A DNA stretch of 64,000 bases, from NCBI RefSeq assembly GCF_001422405.1, contig NZ_LMMV01000003.1, forward strand, positions 111,489-175,488. The letters run 5' to 3'. This DNA is from Pseudorhodoferax sp. Leaf267. Its GTDB lineage: Bacteria; Pseudomonadota; Gammaproteobacteria; Burkholderiales; Burkholderiaceae_C. This document shows, in pieces, positions 52,772-63,928 of this stretch. A model generated the notes under the pieces. That model saw only the letters and a list, made by a program, of their open reading frames with translations, ran no database searches and was not told the DNA's origin. The position numbers and the translations under genes are program-made. Every line of letters begins with the position of its first letter. Within the stretch, counting starts at the first letter, position 1.

Positions 52772-52943
52772 GGTGTCTCGTCGTGGTTGGGTGCGTTGCC
52801 AGCGGGGCGCCGTGGACCGTGCACCGGTACACAAGTCGACCGTCGTGCGATCGTAGCAAGCCGCCCGGTCGGGGGTTGTTACGCCATGTTCCCAGATGTA
52901 GGCCGGGGCCGCAGCCGGGCGTCGGAGTGGCCGCGCCAAAGCG

Positions 52944-53156
52944 TCAGCGTGGCTTGAGTGGCTGCAGCAGATGGCGCATGCCGTTGTGGTCGATCTCCAG
53001 CATCAGCGCCAGCAGCCGGCCGATCTCGCCCTTGGGGAAGCCCTCGCGCGCAAACCAGGCCAGGTAATTGCCGGGCAGATCGGCGATCAGCGTGCCCTTG
53101 TGCTTGCCGAAGGGCATGGCCAGCGTGGCGAGCTTGAGCAGGTCCTCGGGCTGCAT
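52944..53156 (-). CDS. DUF3820-family small protein
   Basis: A 70-residue protein starting MQPEDLLKLATLAMPFGKHKG. The motif MPFGKHKGTLIADLPGNYLAWF identifies DUF3820, sometimes called a putative quorum-sensing-regulated virulence factor. It begins 4 bases after the flavin reductase-like gene and probably shares its transcript. Function is unknown. Confidence 0.85.
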   Translation of the reverse strand: MQPEDLLKLATLAMPFGKHKGTLIADLPGNYLAWFAREGFPKGEIGRLLALMLEIDHNGMRHLLQPLKPR

Positions 53157-53160
53157 GGGC

Positions 53161-53745
53161 TCACGCCGTGGGCGGCTGCGCGCGCCACATGCCGCCGGCC
53201 CGCACGAAGTTGCCCGCGCCCAGGTGGTGGATGGTCTGCAGCGCGGCGTTGTCCTCGCGGAACGACCAGTGCCCGTCCGCGAAGATGCGCGCGTCGGCGG
53301 CGGCCGCCACGACTTCGGCGAAGCAGGTGTCGTAGGCCCGTTCCGTGTGCGGCTCGGGGATGAGCCGGCATTCCAGCCAGGCCGCGCAGCCGTCCTCGAG
53401 CAGCGGCACGCCCAGCACCGGGCCGCGCGTGGGCGTGAGCCCGTGCTGCGCGAACTTGTCGCCGGCCCTGCCGCTGGCACTGCCTACGGCATAGGTCAGG
53501 TCGGTCAGTGCGGCGCCCGGCACGCACAGGCCGAACGCGCCGCTGGCCATGACCAGCTCGCGCGTCCACGTCTGCTTGTCGATCACCACCGCGATGCGCG
53601 GCGGCGTGAACTCCACGGGCATGGACCAGGCCGCCGCCATGATGTTGCGCGCCGCGCCGTGCGCGCTGGTCACCAGCACCGTGGGGCCATGGTTGATGAG
53701 GCGGCTGGCGTGGTGCAGCGCGACGGGCTGGAAGTGGGGTGTCAT
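53161..53745 (-). CDS. Flavin reductase-like FMN-binding protein
   Basis: A 194-residue protein starting MTPHFQPVALHHASRLINHGP. PTVLVTSAHGAARNIMAAAWSMPVEFTPPRIAVVID is the FMN-binding core of the flavin-reductase-like family, with later marks GAFGLCVPGA and AWLECRL. It may reduce flavin with NAD(P)H or act as an oxidoreductase. The start overlaps no gene; DUF2845 follows upstream by 4 bases, so these small genes form one unit. Confidence 0.85.
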   Translation of the reverse strand: MTPHFQPVALHHASRLINHGPTVLVTSAHGAARNIMAAAWSMPVEFTPPRIAVVIDKQTWTRELVMASGAFGLCVPGAALTDLTYAVGSASGRAGDKFAQHGLTPTRGPVLGVPLLEDGCAAWLECRLIPEPHTERAYDTCFAEVVAAAADARIFADGHWSFREDNAALQTIHHLGAGNFVRAGGMWRAQPPTA

Positions 53746-53749
53746 GGCT

Positions 53750-54166
53750 TTATCTCTGGCGGTCACCGTCGCGCACGGATTCGACCGAGCCGTTGTAGAT
53801 GCGCACGATGCCCAGGAACATGCCCGGCCCGCGGTCGTAGGTCCATTCCTCCATCGGCACGCACTGCGCGGCCAGCACGGCGCCGGGGCCGTCCAGTCGG
53901 AACGGGGTGACGATCCAGCCCAGCTGCAGCATCGGCACGCAGACGGCCTGGCGGTACACCGGCTCGCCGCACTTGCGCAGCAGCGTGACCGGCGATTCGC
54001 CGCGCGTCACCAGCGCGCCGTCGCAGCGCAGGGATTGGGAGGCTTCGGCCTGCGGCGCCAGGGCCGTTGCGGCGAGCAGTGCCGCGCAGAAGGCCCATCG
54101 GCGGGCGCGCACGTGCGTGATGGACAAGGCCGGCGATGTCGCTGCGGATGGCATGGCCTGGAGCAT
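53750..54166 (-). CDS. DUF2845-family exported protein
   Basis: A 138-residue protein with a long N-terminal signal peptide (hydrophobic WAFCAALLAATALAPQ, cut near AEAS) and the DUF2845 pattern SLRCDGALVTRGESPVTLLRKCGEP, with two cysteines likely to form a periplasmic disulfide. The rest is beta-rich (EEWTYDRGPGMFLGIVRIYNGSV). The first codons before the hydrophobic part may not be used; a later start is possible. Function is unknown. Confidence 0.75.
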   Translation of the reverse strand: MLQAMPSAATSPALSITHVRARRWAFCAALLAATALAPQAEASQSLRCDGALVTRGESPVTLLRKCGEPVYRQAVCVPMLQLGWIVTPFRLDGPGAVLAAQCVPMEEWTYDRGPGMFLGIVRIYNGSVESVRDGDRQR

Positions 54167-54216
54167 AGCCCTGGCGGGGCAGGGCCGGGGCCGGCTGCCG
54201 GAGAACCAGGGGTTTT

Positions 54217-54675
54217 TCAGGCCGGGATCGATTTGCTGTAAGCGAAGAACACTTCGTCCCGCACCCAGCCGAGCGACGCATATGCGGCTTGCGCGGGCTT
54301 GTTGGTCTTCGCGGTTGTCAGGTCCAGCCGTGCCTTGCCGCGGCTGGCTGCAAGCGATTGCGCCGCCTGGAGCAACTGCCTCCCGGCGCCCGAGCGCCTC
54401 GCCGCAGGGGCAACGAACAGGTCGTACAGCGTGTAGATCGGCTTGGCCTCGATGGAACAGAAGCTGGGATATAGCTGGCAGAAGCCGATGGCATGCCGGG
54501 CATCGTCAAACGCCAGCAAGACCACCGATTCGTTGTTCTCGATGCGTTTCCGCATGAAGCGGGTGGCGAGGCCCAGGTCAGCGGGCTGCGCATAGAACTG
54601 CCGGTAGGCATCGAACAGGGCGGCGACGGTATCGAGGTCGGCCGCGGTAGCCAGGCGGGTGTGCATGATGGTCAT
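54217..54675 (-). CDS. GNAT-family N-acetyltransferase
   Basis: A 152-residue acetyltransferase. Acetyl-CoA-binding motif A is LYDLFVAPAARRSGAGRQLLQAA, and the C-terminal part holds TTAKTNKPAQAAYASLGWVRD. The substrate is unknown. A start three codons later (MHTRLATAADL) is equally plausible. It is divergent from the pseudo-protease gene, with about 180 bases between them that hold no recognised element. Confidence 0.85.
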   Translation of the reverse strand: MTIMHTRLATAADLDTVAALFDAYRQFYAQPADLGLATRFMRKRIENNESVVLLAFDDARHAIGFCQLYPSFCSIEAKPIYTLYDLFVAPAARRSGAGRQLLQAAQSLAASRGKARLDLTTAKTNKPAQAAYASLGWVRDEVFFAYSKSIPA

Positions 54676-54853
54676 GCAGTGTTCTTCGACAGGCGGATCT
54701 GATGTTCAAAACAGGCAAGCCTGCTGGACGGGCGATGCCAAACACTTGTAGTTGAAGTCGTTCGTTGATTGACGAGTTGAAGTGCGCCAGGTTTCCGTAA
54801 CGTCGAAGGCGAGGCACGACATCGAACGCAGCGCGGCGGGCTAGCATACCTGC

Positions 54854-56672
54854 ATGCGAAATCGAGTACAGCGCCAGAAATGTCGCGCCATCATCGGCCT
54901 TGCCCTGCTGGGCATTGCCTGTTCCTCCGCCGCACTGTCCCCCCGGGATATCCATGCCAGCACCGCGACATCGGTCGCTGCGCTGGGCATCTTCGACGCG
55001 GGCGGGGAGCGCATCACCGAGCGCAGTGCCACGCAGGTGGCCCCAGGGCGGTTCGTCACTGTGTGCGACGACATCGAGGCGTCGATGACGCTGCGCCTGC
55101 GCGTGGGCGACGCGCAGAGCACGGCGCTGCTGGGCGCCCGCGACCGCGAGCGCAACTTGTGCGAGTTGCAGGCGCAGCAGGTACTGGGGCAGGCCGCCAC
55201 GCTACAGGCCGCATTGCCGCAAGCCGGGCAGCGGGTGTTCGCCGTCTCCAACGCCCTGGGTCTGGGCGTGGGCATTTCCGAGGGCGTGGTGGCCGGGGTG
55301 CGGCAGGACGCGGCCGGTGCGTTGATCCAGTTCACCGCGCCGTCTCGCCCGGCTCGGAGGGCGGTGCGCTGCTGGACGCGGACGGGCGGCTGCTCGCCCT
55401 GCTCGACTACCGGCGGCGCGACGGGCAGAACGTCAACTTCGGCGCCCCCGTCGCCTGGCTGGCCGAGATGGCGCCACGCGCGGCGGCCGCCGCCGCGCAA
55501 CTGGCGCGGCTGGATGCCGGCCATGCGCTGGGGCGCCAGGCACAGTGGCCGGCCCTGGCCGCGCATGCGGCGCAATGGCTGGCGGCGCAGCCTGACCAGC
55601 CCGACGCATTGCGCTTCGCGGCCGAGGCCGCGCGTGCACGGCAACTGCCCGAGGACGAGCTGAAGGCCTGGCGCGCGCTGCGGCGCGTACGCCCGCAGGA
55701 GGTGCAGGCCGGCCTGGATCTGGCCCAGGCCGGCCTGCAGCATGGCCAGCTGGCCGAGGCGACGACGCTGGCGCGCCAGCTCGTGGCCGAGCATGGCGGC
55801 GAAGCGCGTGCCCACTGGCTGCTGGCGCGCGCGCTGCACGCGGGCGGCGACGGGGAGGCGGCCGAGTCGTCCTACCGCCGCGCGCTGGCGCTCGACCCGT
55901 GGCTGGTCGGCGCCTACCGCGGCCTCGCATCGCTGGCGCAGTCGCGCCAGGACCCCGGCACGGCCGCGGCCATCTTCGCCCGCCTGTCGGGGCTGTACCC
56001 AGACGAAGCCTGGCCGCGCCAGCAACTGGTCGGCGCGCTCGTGCAGGCCCAGGACTTCGCGCGCGCGCACGCCGAGCTGCAGCAACTGCCGCCGACTCAC
56101 GCCGACAGTGCCCAGGCCTGGACCTGCGCGGCCTGCTCGCGTCGCGCACGGGGCGGCCCGACGCCGCGGTGCAGGCGCTGCGCACCAGCCTGGCGCGCGA
56201 CGCGCAAGGCAGCGCCTGGGTGCATGCCGACCTGGGCCTGGCCCTGGCGGCGCTGGAGCGCCACCCCGAGGCCATCGCCGCGCTGCACGATGCCGTGCAG
56301 CGCGACCCCGACACCGCGTACTGGCGCCTGCTGCTGGGCGATGCATTGCGCATGGCCGGCCGTGCCGGGGAGGCGCTGGCCGTCGCGGAGCGGTTGGTAG
56401 CCGAGCAGCCCGACACCGCGGCGCACTGGGCGCTGCAGGGCCGCGTGCTGGTCTGGCTCGACCGCCATGCCGAAGCCCTGCCGGCCATCGAGCGCGCGCT
56501 GCAGCTGGACGCGCGCGATGCCACGCTGTGGAGCACGTTGGTGCTCGTGCAGCAGAACCTGGGGCAGCACCAGCAGGCCGCGCAGACCGTGCGCCGCCTG
56601 CGCGAGCTCGACCCGGGCCGTGCCGACCTGGTCTACCGCAGCCTGGTGCTGCCCTACGAGGAGGCCCGGTGA
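54854..56672 (+). pseudogene. Trypsin-like/TPR pseudo-protease paralogue with two frameshifts
   Basis: Three consecutive frames join into one protein related to the next gene: a signal peptide, a trypsin-like domain, then TPR repeats to ALQLDARDATLW and the end. Frame breaks occur at about 55342 (one base missing in the segment TAP-VSPGSEGG) and about 56118 (one base missing before LDLRGLLASR). Independently of these, all three catalytic residues are changed: histidine to aspartate (VCDDIEAS), aspartate to asparagine (RNLCELQ) and serine to glutamate (PGSEGG). The TGA overlaps the ATG of the intact paralogue. If the frames are corrected it is a pseudo-enzyme, perhaps a partner of that paralogue. 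Confidence 0.8.
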
Positions 56673-58993
56673 TGCGGCGCCCTTACACAGCACACATGCT
56701 GGGCTGCGCGCTGCTGCTGGCGCTGCCCTTCGCGCAGGCCAAGGACGACGCTGGTTCGGCGCGCGATGCGCAGCAGGTGTTCGCACGCGCGAGTGCCTCG
56801 GTGGTCACGGTGCATGCGCTCGACGCCGCCGGCCAGCCCGACGGGCAGGGCAGCGGCGTGGTCGTCGGCCCCGGCTTGGTGGCAACCAACTGCCACGTGG
56901 TGCGCAGCGCCGTAACGCTGCGGCTGGCCGCGGCCAGTGGCGCGCAGGCGGCGCAGTGGACGCGCCAGCTCCCCGGCATGGACCTGTGCCTGCTGGAGGC
57001 GCCCGGCCTCGCGGCACCGCCCGTGGCCTTGCGGCCGAGCCGCGACCTGGCGATCGGCGAGCCGGTGTACGCGGTGGGCAACCCGCTCGGCTTCGGCCTG
57101 GCGGTCAGCAGCGGCCTGCTGTCCAGCGTGCAGGCCGGCACGCCGCACGGCCGCCTGGCCGCCACGGCGCCGGTGTCGCCCGGCTCCAGCGGCGGCGGTC
57201 TGTTCGACCGCCAGGCGCGACTGCTGGGGCTGACCACCGCCATCCTGGGCACCGGGCAGAACCTGAACCTCGTGCTGCCGGCCGAGGCCGTGGCCGCCTT
57301 GCTGGCGCAGGGCGCGCCGCGGCCCCCGGCCGAGCCCGCGCCGCCGGCCGAGCAGCGCTGGGCCGCCGTGGCGCTCGAACGGTTCGACCGCAACGACTGG
57401 GACGGCCTGCAGCGCCATGCGCTGGCCTGGGCCGGGGCCCAGCCCGCGTCGACTGCGGCCGTGGTCTACCTGGCCCGCGTGGCCAACCACAGGGGCCGCC
57501 ATGCCGAGGCCGAGGTGCATGCCCGAGGCGCGCTGGCGCAGGATGGCGACCTGGCCAGCGCCTGGGTGGAACTCGCCCGCGCACTGATCGGCGCGGGCCG
57601 GGCCAGCGAGGGCGAGCAGGCCCTGCAGCAGGCGGCACGGCGCGAGCCGGCCAACGCCGACGTGCACATCGTGCGCTCCTTCGCGCTGCAGCAGACGGGC
57701 CAGGCCGAGGCGGCGCGCGACGAGTTGCGGCTGGCCTTGCGCAAGAGGCCTTTCAGCCCGCGCCTGTGGACCGAGCTGGGCCGGCAGGAAGACCGCCTGG
57801 GCCAGGCCGACGCGGCGCGGCGCGCCTTCGCCACGGCCGTGCGCCTTGGCGGTGCGGCGCCGGCCGACCAGTCCGCCGACGGCCAGGCCAGGGCCACCGC
57901 GCGCCAGACCGACGCCCTGCTACAGCTGGGGTGGATCGAGTTGCGCAAGCAACGCCATGCCCAGGCCGAAGAGGCCTTCCGCAAGGGGCTGGCGCTCGAT
58001 GGCCGCCATGCGTCGTTGTGGAACGGACTGGGTGCGGTGCTGTCGGCCACCCAGCGCTGGGCCGATGCCGAGCAGGCCTTCACGCGGGCGCTGGCCGTGG
58101 AACCGGACGACCCCGCCGTGCTGGCCAACCGCGGCGAAGCCTTCCGTGTATTGCAGCAACCCGAGCGGGCGCTGGCCGATGCACAGGCCGCGTTGCGCCT
58201 GCGGCCGGCGGAGCCCGCGGCCCAGCGCCTGCTGGCCCGCCTGTCATTCGACGCGCGCCAGTTCAAGGAGGCCATCGCGGCCTACGCGCGGCTTTCGGAA
58301 TTGGGCCCCTTGCAGTCCGACGACCTCGTGCTCTGGGCCGAGAGCCTGGTGTTTACCGGGGACGTGCCCGGTGCGCTGGCACGGCTGCGCGAGGCCGAAG
58401 GCGCACCGCCCGTGACCCGCCGGCTGAACCTCGTCATGGGCCGCGCGCTGGGCGCGCAGAACGACATGGCGGGTGCGCTGGTCTACATCGAGCGCGCGCT
58501 GGCCGACAACCCCTCCGAGTCGGTGGCCTGGAGTTCCAAAGGCTATGCCCTGATGCAGCTCGGGCGCCTGCCCGAGGCCGTAGCGGCGCTGGAGACCGCC
58601 GTGCGGCTGGACCCCGCACTGCCCAATGGCTGGATCAACCTGGGCCACGCGCAGATGCGCGCCAGGAACTTGGGCCGCGCGATCGAAGCACTTGTCAAGG
58701 GCGTGGGCCTGGTGCCCGAAGCGCTGGACGCGCGCTTGTACCTGGCGCAGAGCTACCTGCAGGCCGGCATGTCGGCGCATGCGCGTGAGCATGCCCAGGT
58801 CTTCATGTCGCGCCAACCGGCCGCGCCGCCGGTGCTGGCGCTCATGACGCTGAGCTACCTCGTCGAGCAAAACCCGGGTGAGGCCTCGGCCTGGTACCGC
58901 AAGCTGCACGCCGCGGCGCCCGAGGCCGCGCGCAAGATCCGCAGCCAGGCCATCAGCGGCGGCATGGTGGCGGCGCTGTCCTGGCCCGAGTGA
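56672..58993 (+). CDS. Secreted trypsin-like protease with TPR repeats
   Basis: A 773-residue exported protein. After the signal peptide (to about AQA), a trypsin-like domain (about 35-220) shows the catalytic histidine 75 in VATNCHVV, aspartate 104 in GMDLCLLE and serine 173 in SPGSSGGGLFD. The remaining 540 residues are about a dozen tetratricopeptide repeats (for example WVELARALIGAGRASEGEQAL, LWNGLGAVLSATQRWADAEQAF), a scaffold for protein partners. It is coupled to the upstream paralogue by a TGATG overlap. A role in envelope quality control or in processing a secreted partner is possible. Confidence 0.85.
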   Translation: MRRPYTAHMLGCALLLALPFAQAKDDAGSARDAQQVFARASASVVTVHALDAAGQPDGQGSGVVVGPGLVATNCHVVRSAVTLRLAAASGAQAAQWTRQLPGMDLCLLEAPGLAAPPVALRPSRDLAIGEPVYAVGNPLGFGLAVSSGLLSSVQAGTPHGRLAATAPVSPGSSGGGLFDRQARLLGLTTAILGTGQNLNLVLPAEAVAALLAQGAPRPPAEPAPPAEQRWAAVALERFDRNDWDGLQRHALAWAGAQPASTAAVVYLARVANHRGRHAEAEVHARGALAQDGDLASAWVELARALIGAGRASEGEQALQQAARREPANADVHIVRSFALQQTGQAEAARDELRLALRKRPFSPRLWTELGRQEDRLGQADAARRAFATAVRLGGAAPADQSADGQARATARQTDALLQLGWIELRKQRHAQAEEAFRKGLALDGRHASLWNGLGAVLSATQRWADAEQAFTRALAVEPDDPAVLANRGEAFRVLQQPERALADAQAALRLRPAEPAAQRLLARLSFDARQFKEAIAAYARLSELGPLQSDDLVLWAESLVFTGDVPGALARLREAEGAPPVTRRLNLVMGRALGAQNDMAGALVYIERALADNPSESVAWSSKGYALMQLGRLPEAVAALETAVRLDPALPNGWINLGHAQMRARNLGRAIEALVKGVGLVPEALDARLYLAQSYLQAGMSAHAREHAQVFMSRQPAAPPVLALMTLSYLVEQNPGEASAWYRKLHAAAPEAARKIRSQAISGGMVAALSWPE

Positions 58994-58999
58994 TCTCCC

Positions 59000-60358
<1,359 letters not shown>

Positions 60359-60419
60359 GCAGCTGGTTCTTTCGTGGTCCGGTACGCCGGGCGCTGCGCG
60401 CCGGGCAGAAGGGGTGGCC

Positions 60420-62189
60420 TCATGGGACGGCCTTCAGGTCGATCAGGAAGCAGGCGCCGCCGCCCACCTCGTTGCGCGCGGTCAACGTGCCATCCATCGC
60501 GCGCAGCAGCTGCGCCGAGATGACCAGGCCTAGGCCCAGGCCGGCGCCGGCTGGCTTGCTGGTCACGAAGGGCTCGAACAGCCGCGGCAGGATGTCCGCG
60601 GCGATGCCGTGGCCGGTGTCGCGCACCTCGATCAGCGCGCGCGAGCCGCGCAGCCGCGCGCCGATGCGCAGCGTGCGCTCGGGCGTGGCCTGCATGGCCT
60701 CGATGGCATTGCGCATCAGGTTCACCAGCACGCTGCTCAGCGCGGCCTCGTCGGCCAGCACCTGCAACTCGGGCGGCTGCAGGTCGAGCACGATGCGGAC
60801 CTGCGCCAGCCGGGCCGCCTCGGCCACGCTGGCCTGGGCGTCGGCCAGGCAGTGCGCCAGCGGCACGGGCGCGCCGGGTGCCTCGGCCTTGTGCGCGAAG
60901 GTCTTGAGCCGCGTGGTCAGCCGCGCCAGCCGGTCCACCATGCGCGTGATGCGCTGCAGGTTGGCCTGCACGTCCTTCTTGCGGTCCTGGTCCAGCAGCA
61001 GGGCGGCGCTCTCGGTCAGCGTGCGCAGCGCGGTCAGCGGCTGGTTCAGCTCGTGCACCAGGCCGGCCGACATCTGCCCCAGCGCGGCCATCTTGCCGGC
61101 GTGCACGAGCTCGTGCTGCGCCGCGCGCAGCTGCGCGGTGCGCGCCACGACGGTGGATTCCAGTGTGTCGTGCGCGGCCTGCAGCGCGGCCTGGTTGGCG
61201 AGCTTGTGGCGCACGGCGCGGCGGCGTTGCCACAGCGTCACGGCCACCAGCAGCAGCACCGACATGGCCAGCGCGGCGGTCACGGCGGCATTGCGCGCCG
61301 ACAGGTGCACGGGCGCCATGTCGTCCAGCGTCGTGAGTTGCCACGGCGCGCTGCGCAGCCGGCGTGACGATGCCAGCTGGTCGCGCCCGTCGAGCGTGAC
61401 CAGCGCCGTGTCGCGGTCCAGCGTGTCCTTCAGCGTCCAGGGCAGGGGCTGCAGCTGCGCATCGCCGTAGGGGCGGGTGCGCAGCACGTCGGCCAGCTGC
61501 AGGCCGTCCAGCGCCTGCACGGGCCGAAAGCGCAACTCGTCGCGCGTGGACAGGATCACCACGCCGCGCTCGTCGACCAGCAGCACGTCGCCGGGCAGGC
61601 TGCGCCAGCTGCGCTCGGCATCGGCCAGGTTGACCTTGACGGCGACCACGCCGCGCGCCGGCAGGTCGTCGCGCAGGGCATACGACACGTAGTAGCCCGG
61701 CCGGCCGCTCGTGATGCCCATGCCGTAGAAGCGGCCACGGCCCTGCTGGAGCGCGTCGGCCACGTAGGGGCGGAACGACAGGTCCTGGCCCACGGTGGTG
61801 CCCGGTTTGTCAGAATCCGAGGCCGCAATGGAGACGCCGGCACTGTCCAGCACATACAGCATCTCGGCGCCCGCCGTGGCGTTCACGCCGCCCAGGTAGC
61901 GGTTCAAGGCGGCGCGCAGGCGGGCGTCGCCCGGCGCGCCGAGCAGGGCCGGCACCAGCGGCGTCATCTCCAGCAGCGCGGGCAGATGCTCGAAGCGCGT
62001 CAGCTCGGAATCCAGTGCACTGGCCAGCATGTCGAGCCGGTGGTCGGCCGCCTCGCGCAGGCGGGCCAGCGCCGAGTGCACGGTCGCTTCGTGGCCGGCG
62101 AACGCGGCCAGGGCCACCAGGACCAAAGCGCCGCACCAGCGCGGCAGGCCGCGCCAGCGTCTGGAGAAAGTGGGTGGCCCCGGGGTCAT
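60420..62189 (-). CDS. dctB: Sensor histidine kinase, DctB-like
   Basis: A 589-residue kinase starting MTPGPPTFSRRWRG. Two membrane spans (about 15-33 and 285-305) enclose a periplasmic double-PAS sensor of the DctB type (YVLDSAGVSIAASDSDKPGTTVGQDLSFRPYVADAL; GYYVSYAL). The phosphoacceptor histidine is in GLVHELNQPLTALRT, and the ATP-binding domain has LVNLMRNAIEAMQ, VRDTGHGI and GLGLGLVIS. It precedes its DctD-type partner by 61 bases. The ligand is probably a C4-dicarboxylate or similar acid. Confidence 0.88.
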   Translation of the reverse strand: MTPGPPTFSRRWRGLPRWCGALVLVALAAFAGHEATVHSALARLREAADHRLDMLASALDSELTRFEHLPALLEMTPLVPALLGAPGDARLRAALNRYLGGVNATAGAEMLYVLDSAGVSIAASDSDKPGTTVGQDLSFRPYVADALQQGRGRFYGMGITSGRPGYYVSYALRDDLPARGVVAVKVNLADAERSWRSLPGDVLLVDERGVVILSTRDELRFRPVQALDGLQLADVLRTRPYGDAQLQPLPWTLKDTLDRDTALVTLDGRDQLASSRRLRSAPWQLTTLDDMAPVHLSARNAAVTAALAMSVLLLVAVTLWQRRRAVRHKLANQAALQAAHDTLESTVVARTAQLRAAQHELVHAGKMAALGQMSAGLVHELNQPLTALRTLTESAALLLDQDRKKDVQANLQRITRMVDRLARLTTRLKTFAHKAEAPGAPVPLAHCLADAQASVAEAARLAQVRIVLDLQPPELQVLADEAALSSVLVNLMRNAIEAMQATPERTLRIGARLRGSRALIEVRDTGHGIAADILPRLFEPFVTSKPAGAGLGLGLVISAQLLRAMDGTLTARNEVGGGACFLIDLKAVP

Positions 62190-62250
62190 GCGTGGCTCAT
62201 CGCACAGGCGCGCCGGCCCCCTGCGCGGCGGCAAGGGGCCGGCAGCCCTT

Positions 62251-62970
62251 TCAGCGCTTGGCCTGGCGCTTGGCAGGCGCGGGCGCCGGTGCCGGTGCCG
62301 GTGCCGGCGCCGGGCTCTGCTGCAACGCATCCGACATGCCGATCAGCACGCCGCTCACCAGCGTGGCGTAGCTGTCCAGCATGGCCTGCGAGGCGCGCAG
62401 GCCCAGGGCGCGGCCATCGCGCAGGCCCTTCTGCGTGTCGGCCATGAGCTGCTCGACGGCGGCCGTGGCGCGCGCACCGGTGCCGCTGTGCTGGGCCTGC
62501 AGCGTCTTGAGCACGCCCGACCACGGCCCCTCGGGCAGCTCGGGCGTGCCCGCGCCGGCGGCCGCCTTGCGCACGCTGGCGAACAGCGCGTCCTCCATCT
62601 TCTCGATGTCGGCCAGCGCCTTCTTGAGCTGGGTCTCGCGCAGGCTGGCGCCCTGGTCCACCATCTGCTGCAACGCGCGCTGGCTGGCCTTGACGGCCTG
62701 TTCCAGCGCGCTGTCCATGCCCGCGAAGGCCTTGCCCAGCAGGGCCTCCACGTCGGGCGCCGGCAGCGAGCTGCCGGCCGCGCCGGCCGAGGCCGCCTTG
62801 GTCACCGTGCCCAGCACCTGCCGGATGTTGGCCAGCGTGAGTTCGCGGCTTTGCAGTGCCTTGAGCGTGGCGTCGTGCACCGCCTTACGCACCACCTCGC
62901 CCTGCTTGGCCGAGGCTTCGGTGAATTGGTTGACCAGGGCGGCCTGGTCGATGCCGTGTTTGAAAGCCAT
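62251..62970 (-). CDS. Phasin-like granule-associated protein
   Basis: A 239-residue, helix-rich protein starting MAFKHGIDQAALVNQF, with AAGGA upstream. It has repeated amphipathic helices (ASQRALQQMVDQGASLRETQLKKALADIEKMED, with similar segments later) and a tail of alternating proline and alanine ending in KRQAKR. The lysine-alanine-rich tail and helices are typical of proteins that bind polyhydroxyalkanoate granules or DNA. It lies next to phaB, but the GC-rich repeat separates them. Assignment is by composition and context only. Confidence 0.55.
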   Translation of the reverse strand: MAFKHGIDQAALVNQFTEASAKQGEVVRKAVHDATLKALQSRELTLANIRQVLGTVTKAASAGAAGSSLPAPDVEALLGKAFAGMDSALEQAVKASQRALQQMVDQGASLRETQLKKALADIEKMEDALFASVRKAAAGAGTPELPEGPWSGVLKTLQAQHSGTGARATAAVEQLMADTQKGLRDGRALGLRASQAMLDSYATLVSGVLIGMSDALQQSPAPAPAPAPAPAPAKRQAKR

Positions 62971-63068
62971 GTCAGTCCTTTGCGCTGCGCGTGGCAGCAA
63001 ATCCAGCAGAGAGTTGCAAGCACCGAATCAAGGGGCGCGGAACAGGCCATGCCAGCGGACGCTTTGGC

Positions 63069-63106
63069 CCTGGCTCTGCCAGGCCGTGGCGGCGCCCCTC
63101 GAGGGG
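63069..63106. repeat. GC-rich intergenic repeat, copy 2
   Basis: The plus strand holds CTGGCTCTGCCAGGCCG (63070-63086), the exact complement of 30397-30413, and a 12-base palindrome CCCCTCGAGGGG (63095-63106). It lies between the phaB stop and the phasin-like gene start, both on the minus strand, and could act as a terminator for phaB. Confidence 0.65.
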
Positions 63107-63152
63107 GATGGGGCGGCACGACCAAGTGAGCCGCCCAGACGGGGTGGACCTC

Positions 63153-63902
63153 TTACTGCATGTGTTGGCCGCCGTTGATGGCGATGTTGGCGCCCGTCAC
63201 GAAGGCGGCTTCTTCCGAAGCCAGGTAGATGATCAGACCGGCCACTTCTTCCGGCTTGCCCAGGCGGCCCACCGGGATGTGCGGCAGGATCTTGCTGTCC
63301 AGCACTTCCTTCGGGATGGCCGTGACCATCTTGGTGCCGATGTAGCCCGGCGAGATGGTGTTGACCGTCACGCCCTTCTTCGCCACTTCGAGTGCCAGTG
63401 CCTTGGTGAAGCCGTGCACGCCGGCCTTGGCGGCCGAGTAGTTGGTCTGGCCGAACGCGCCCTTGGAGCCGTTGACCGACGAGACGTTGATGATGCGACC
63501 CCAGCCGCGCTCGACCATGCCATCGGCGACCTGCTTGCTCATGTTGAACAGGCTGTCCAGGTTGGTGCGCATCACGGCGTTCCAGTTCACCGTGTCCATC
63601 TTCTTGAAGGTCATGTCGCGCGTGATGCCGGCGTTGTTGACCAGCACGTCGATGTTGCCCAGCGCGGCCGTCACATCGGCCACGGCCTTGACGCAGGAGT
63701 CGTAGTCCGCCACGTCGCAGGCCACGGCCGTGATCTTGTAGCCGCGCGAGGCCATCTGGTCCACCCACTCGGCGTGCGTCTTGTTGCCCGGCGAATAGGT
63801 CACGGCCACCTTGTAGCCCGCGTCCACCATCTTGGTCGAGATGGTCTCGCCCAGGCCGCCCATGCCGCCGGTGACCAGCACCACTTTGTTCTTGTCGCTC
63901 AT
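63153..63902 (-). CDS. phaB: Acetoacetyl-CoA reductase
   Basis: A 249-residue short-chain dehydrogenase reducing acetoacetyl-CoA to (R)-3-hydroxybutyryl-CoA with NADPH, the second step of polyhydroxybutyrate synthesis. It has the nucleotide motif TGGMGGLG, the NNAGITRD block, the catalytic serine in NVSSVNG and the Y-x3-K in NYSAAKAG. The start MSDKNKVVLVTGG has GAAGGAGAGAC upstream. It follows phaA after 26 bases. Confidence 0.95.
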   Translation of the reverse strand: MSDKNKVVLVTGGMGGLGETISTKMVDAGYKVAVTYSPGNKTHAEWVDQMASRGYKITAVACDVADYDSCVKAVADVTAALGNIDVLVNNAGITRDMTFKKMDTVNWNAVMRTNLDSLFNMSKQVADGMVERGWGRIINVSSVNGSKGAFGQTNYSAAKAGVHGFTKALALEVAKKGVTVNTISPGYIGTKMVTAIPKEVLDSKILPHIPVGRLGKPEEVAGLIIYLASEEAAFVTGANIAINGGQHMQ

Positions 63903-63928
63903 GTCTGTCTCTCCTTCTGTTGAAAAAA

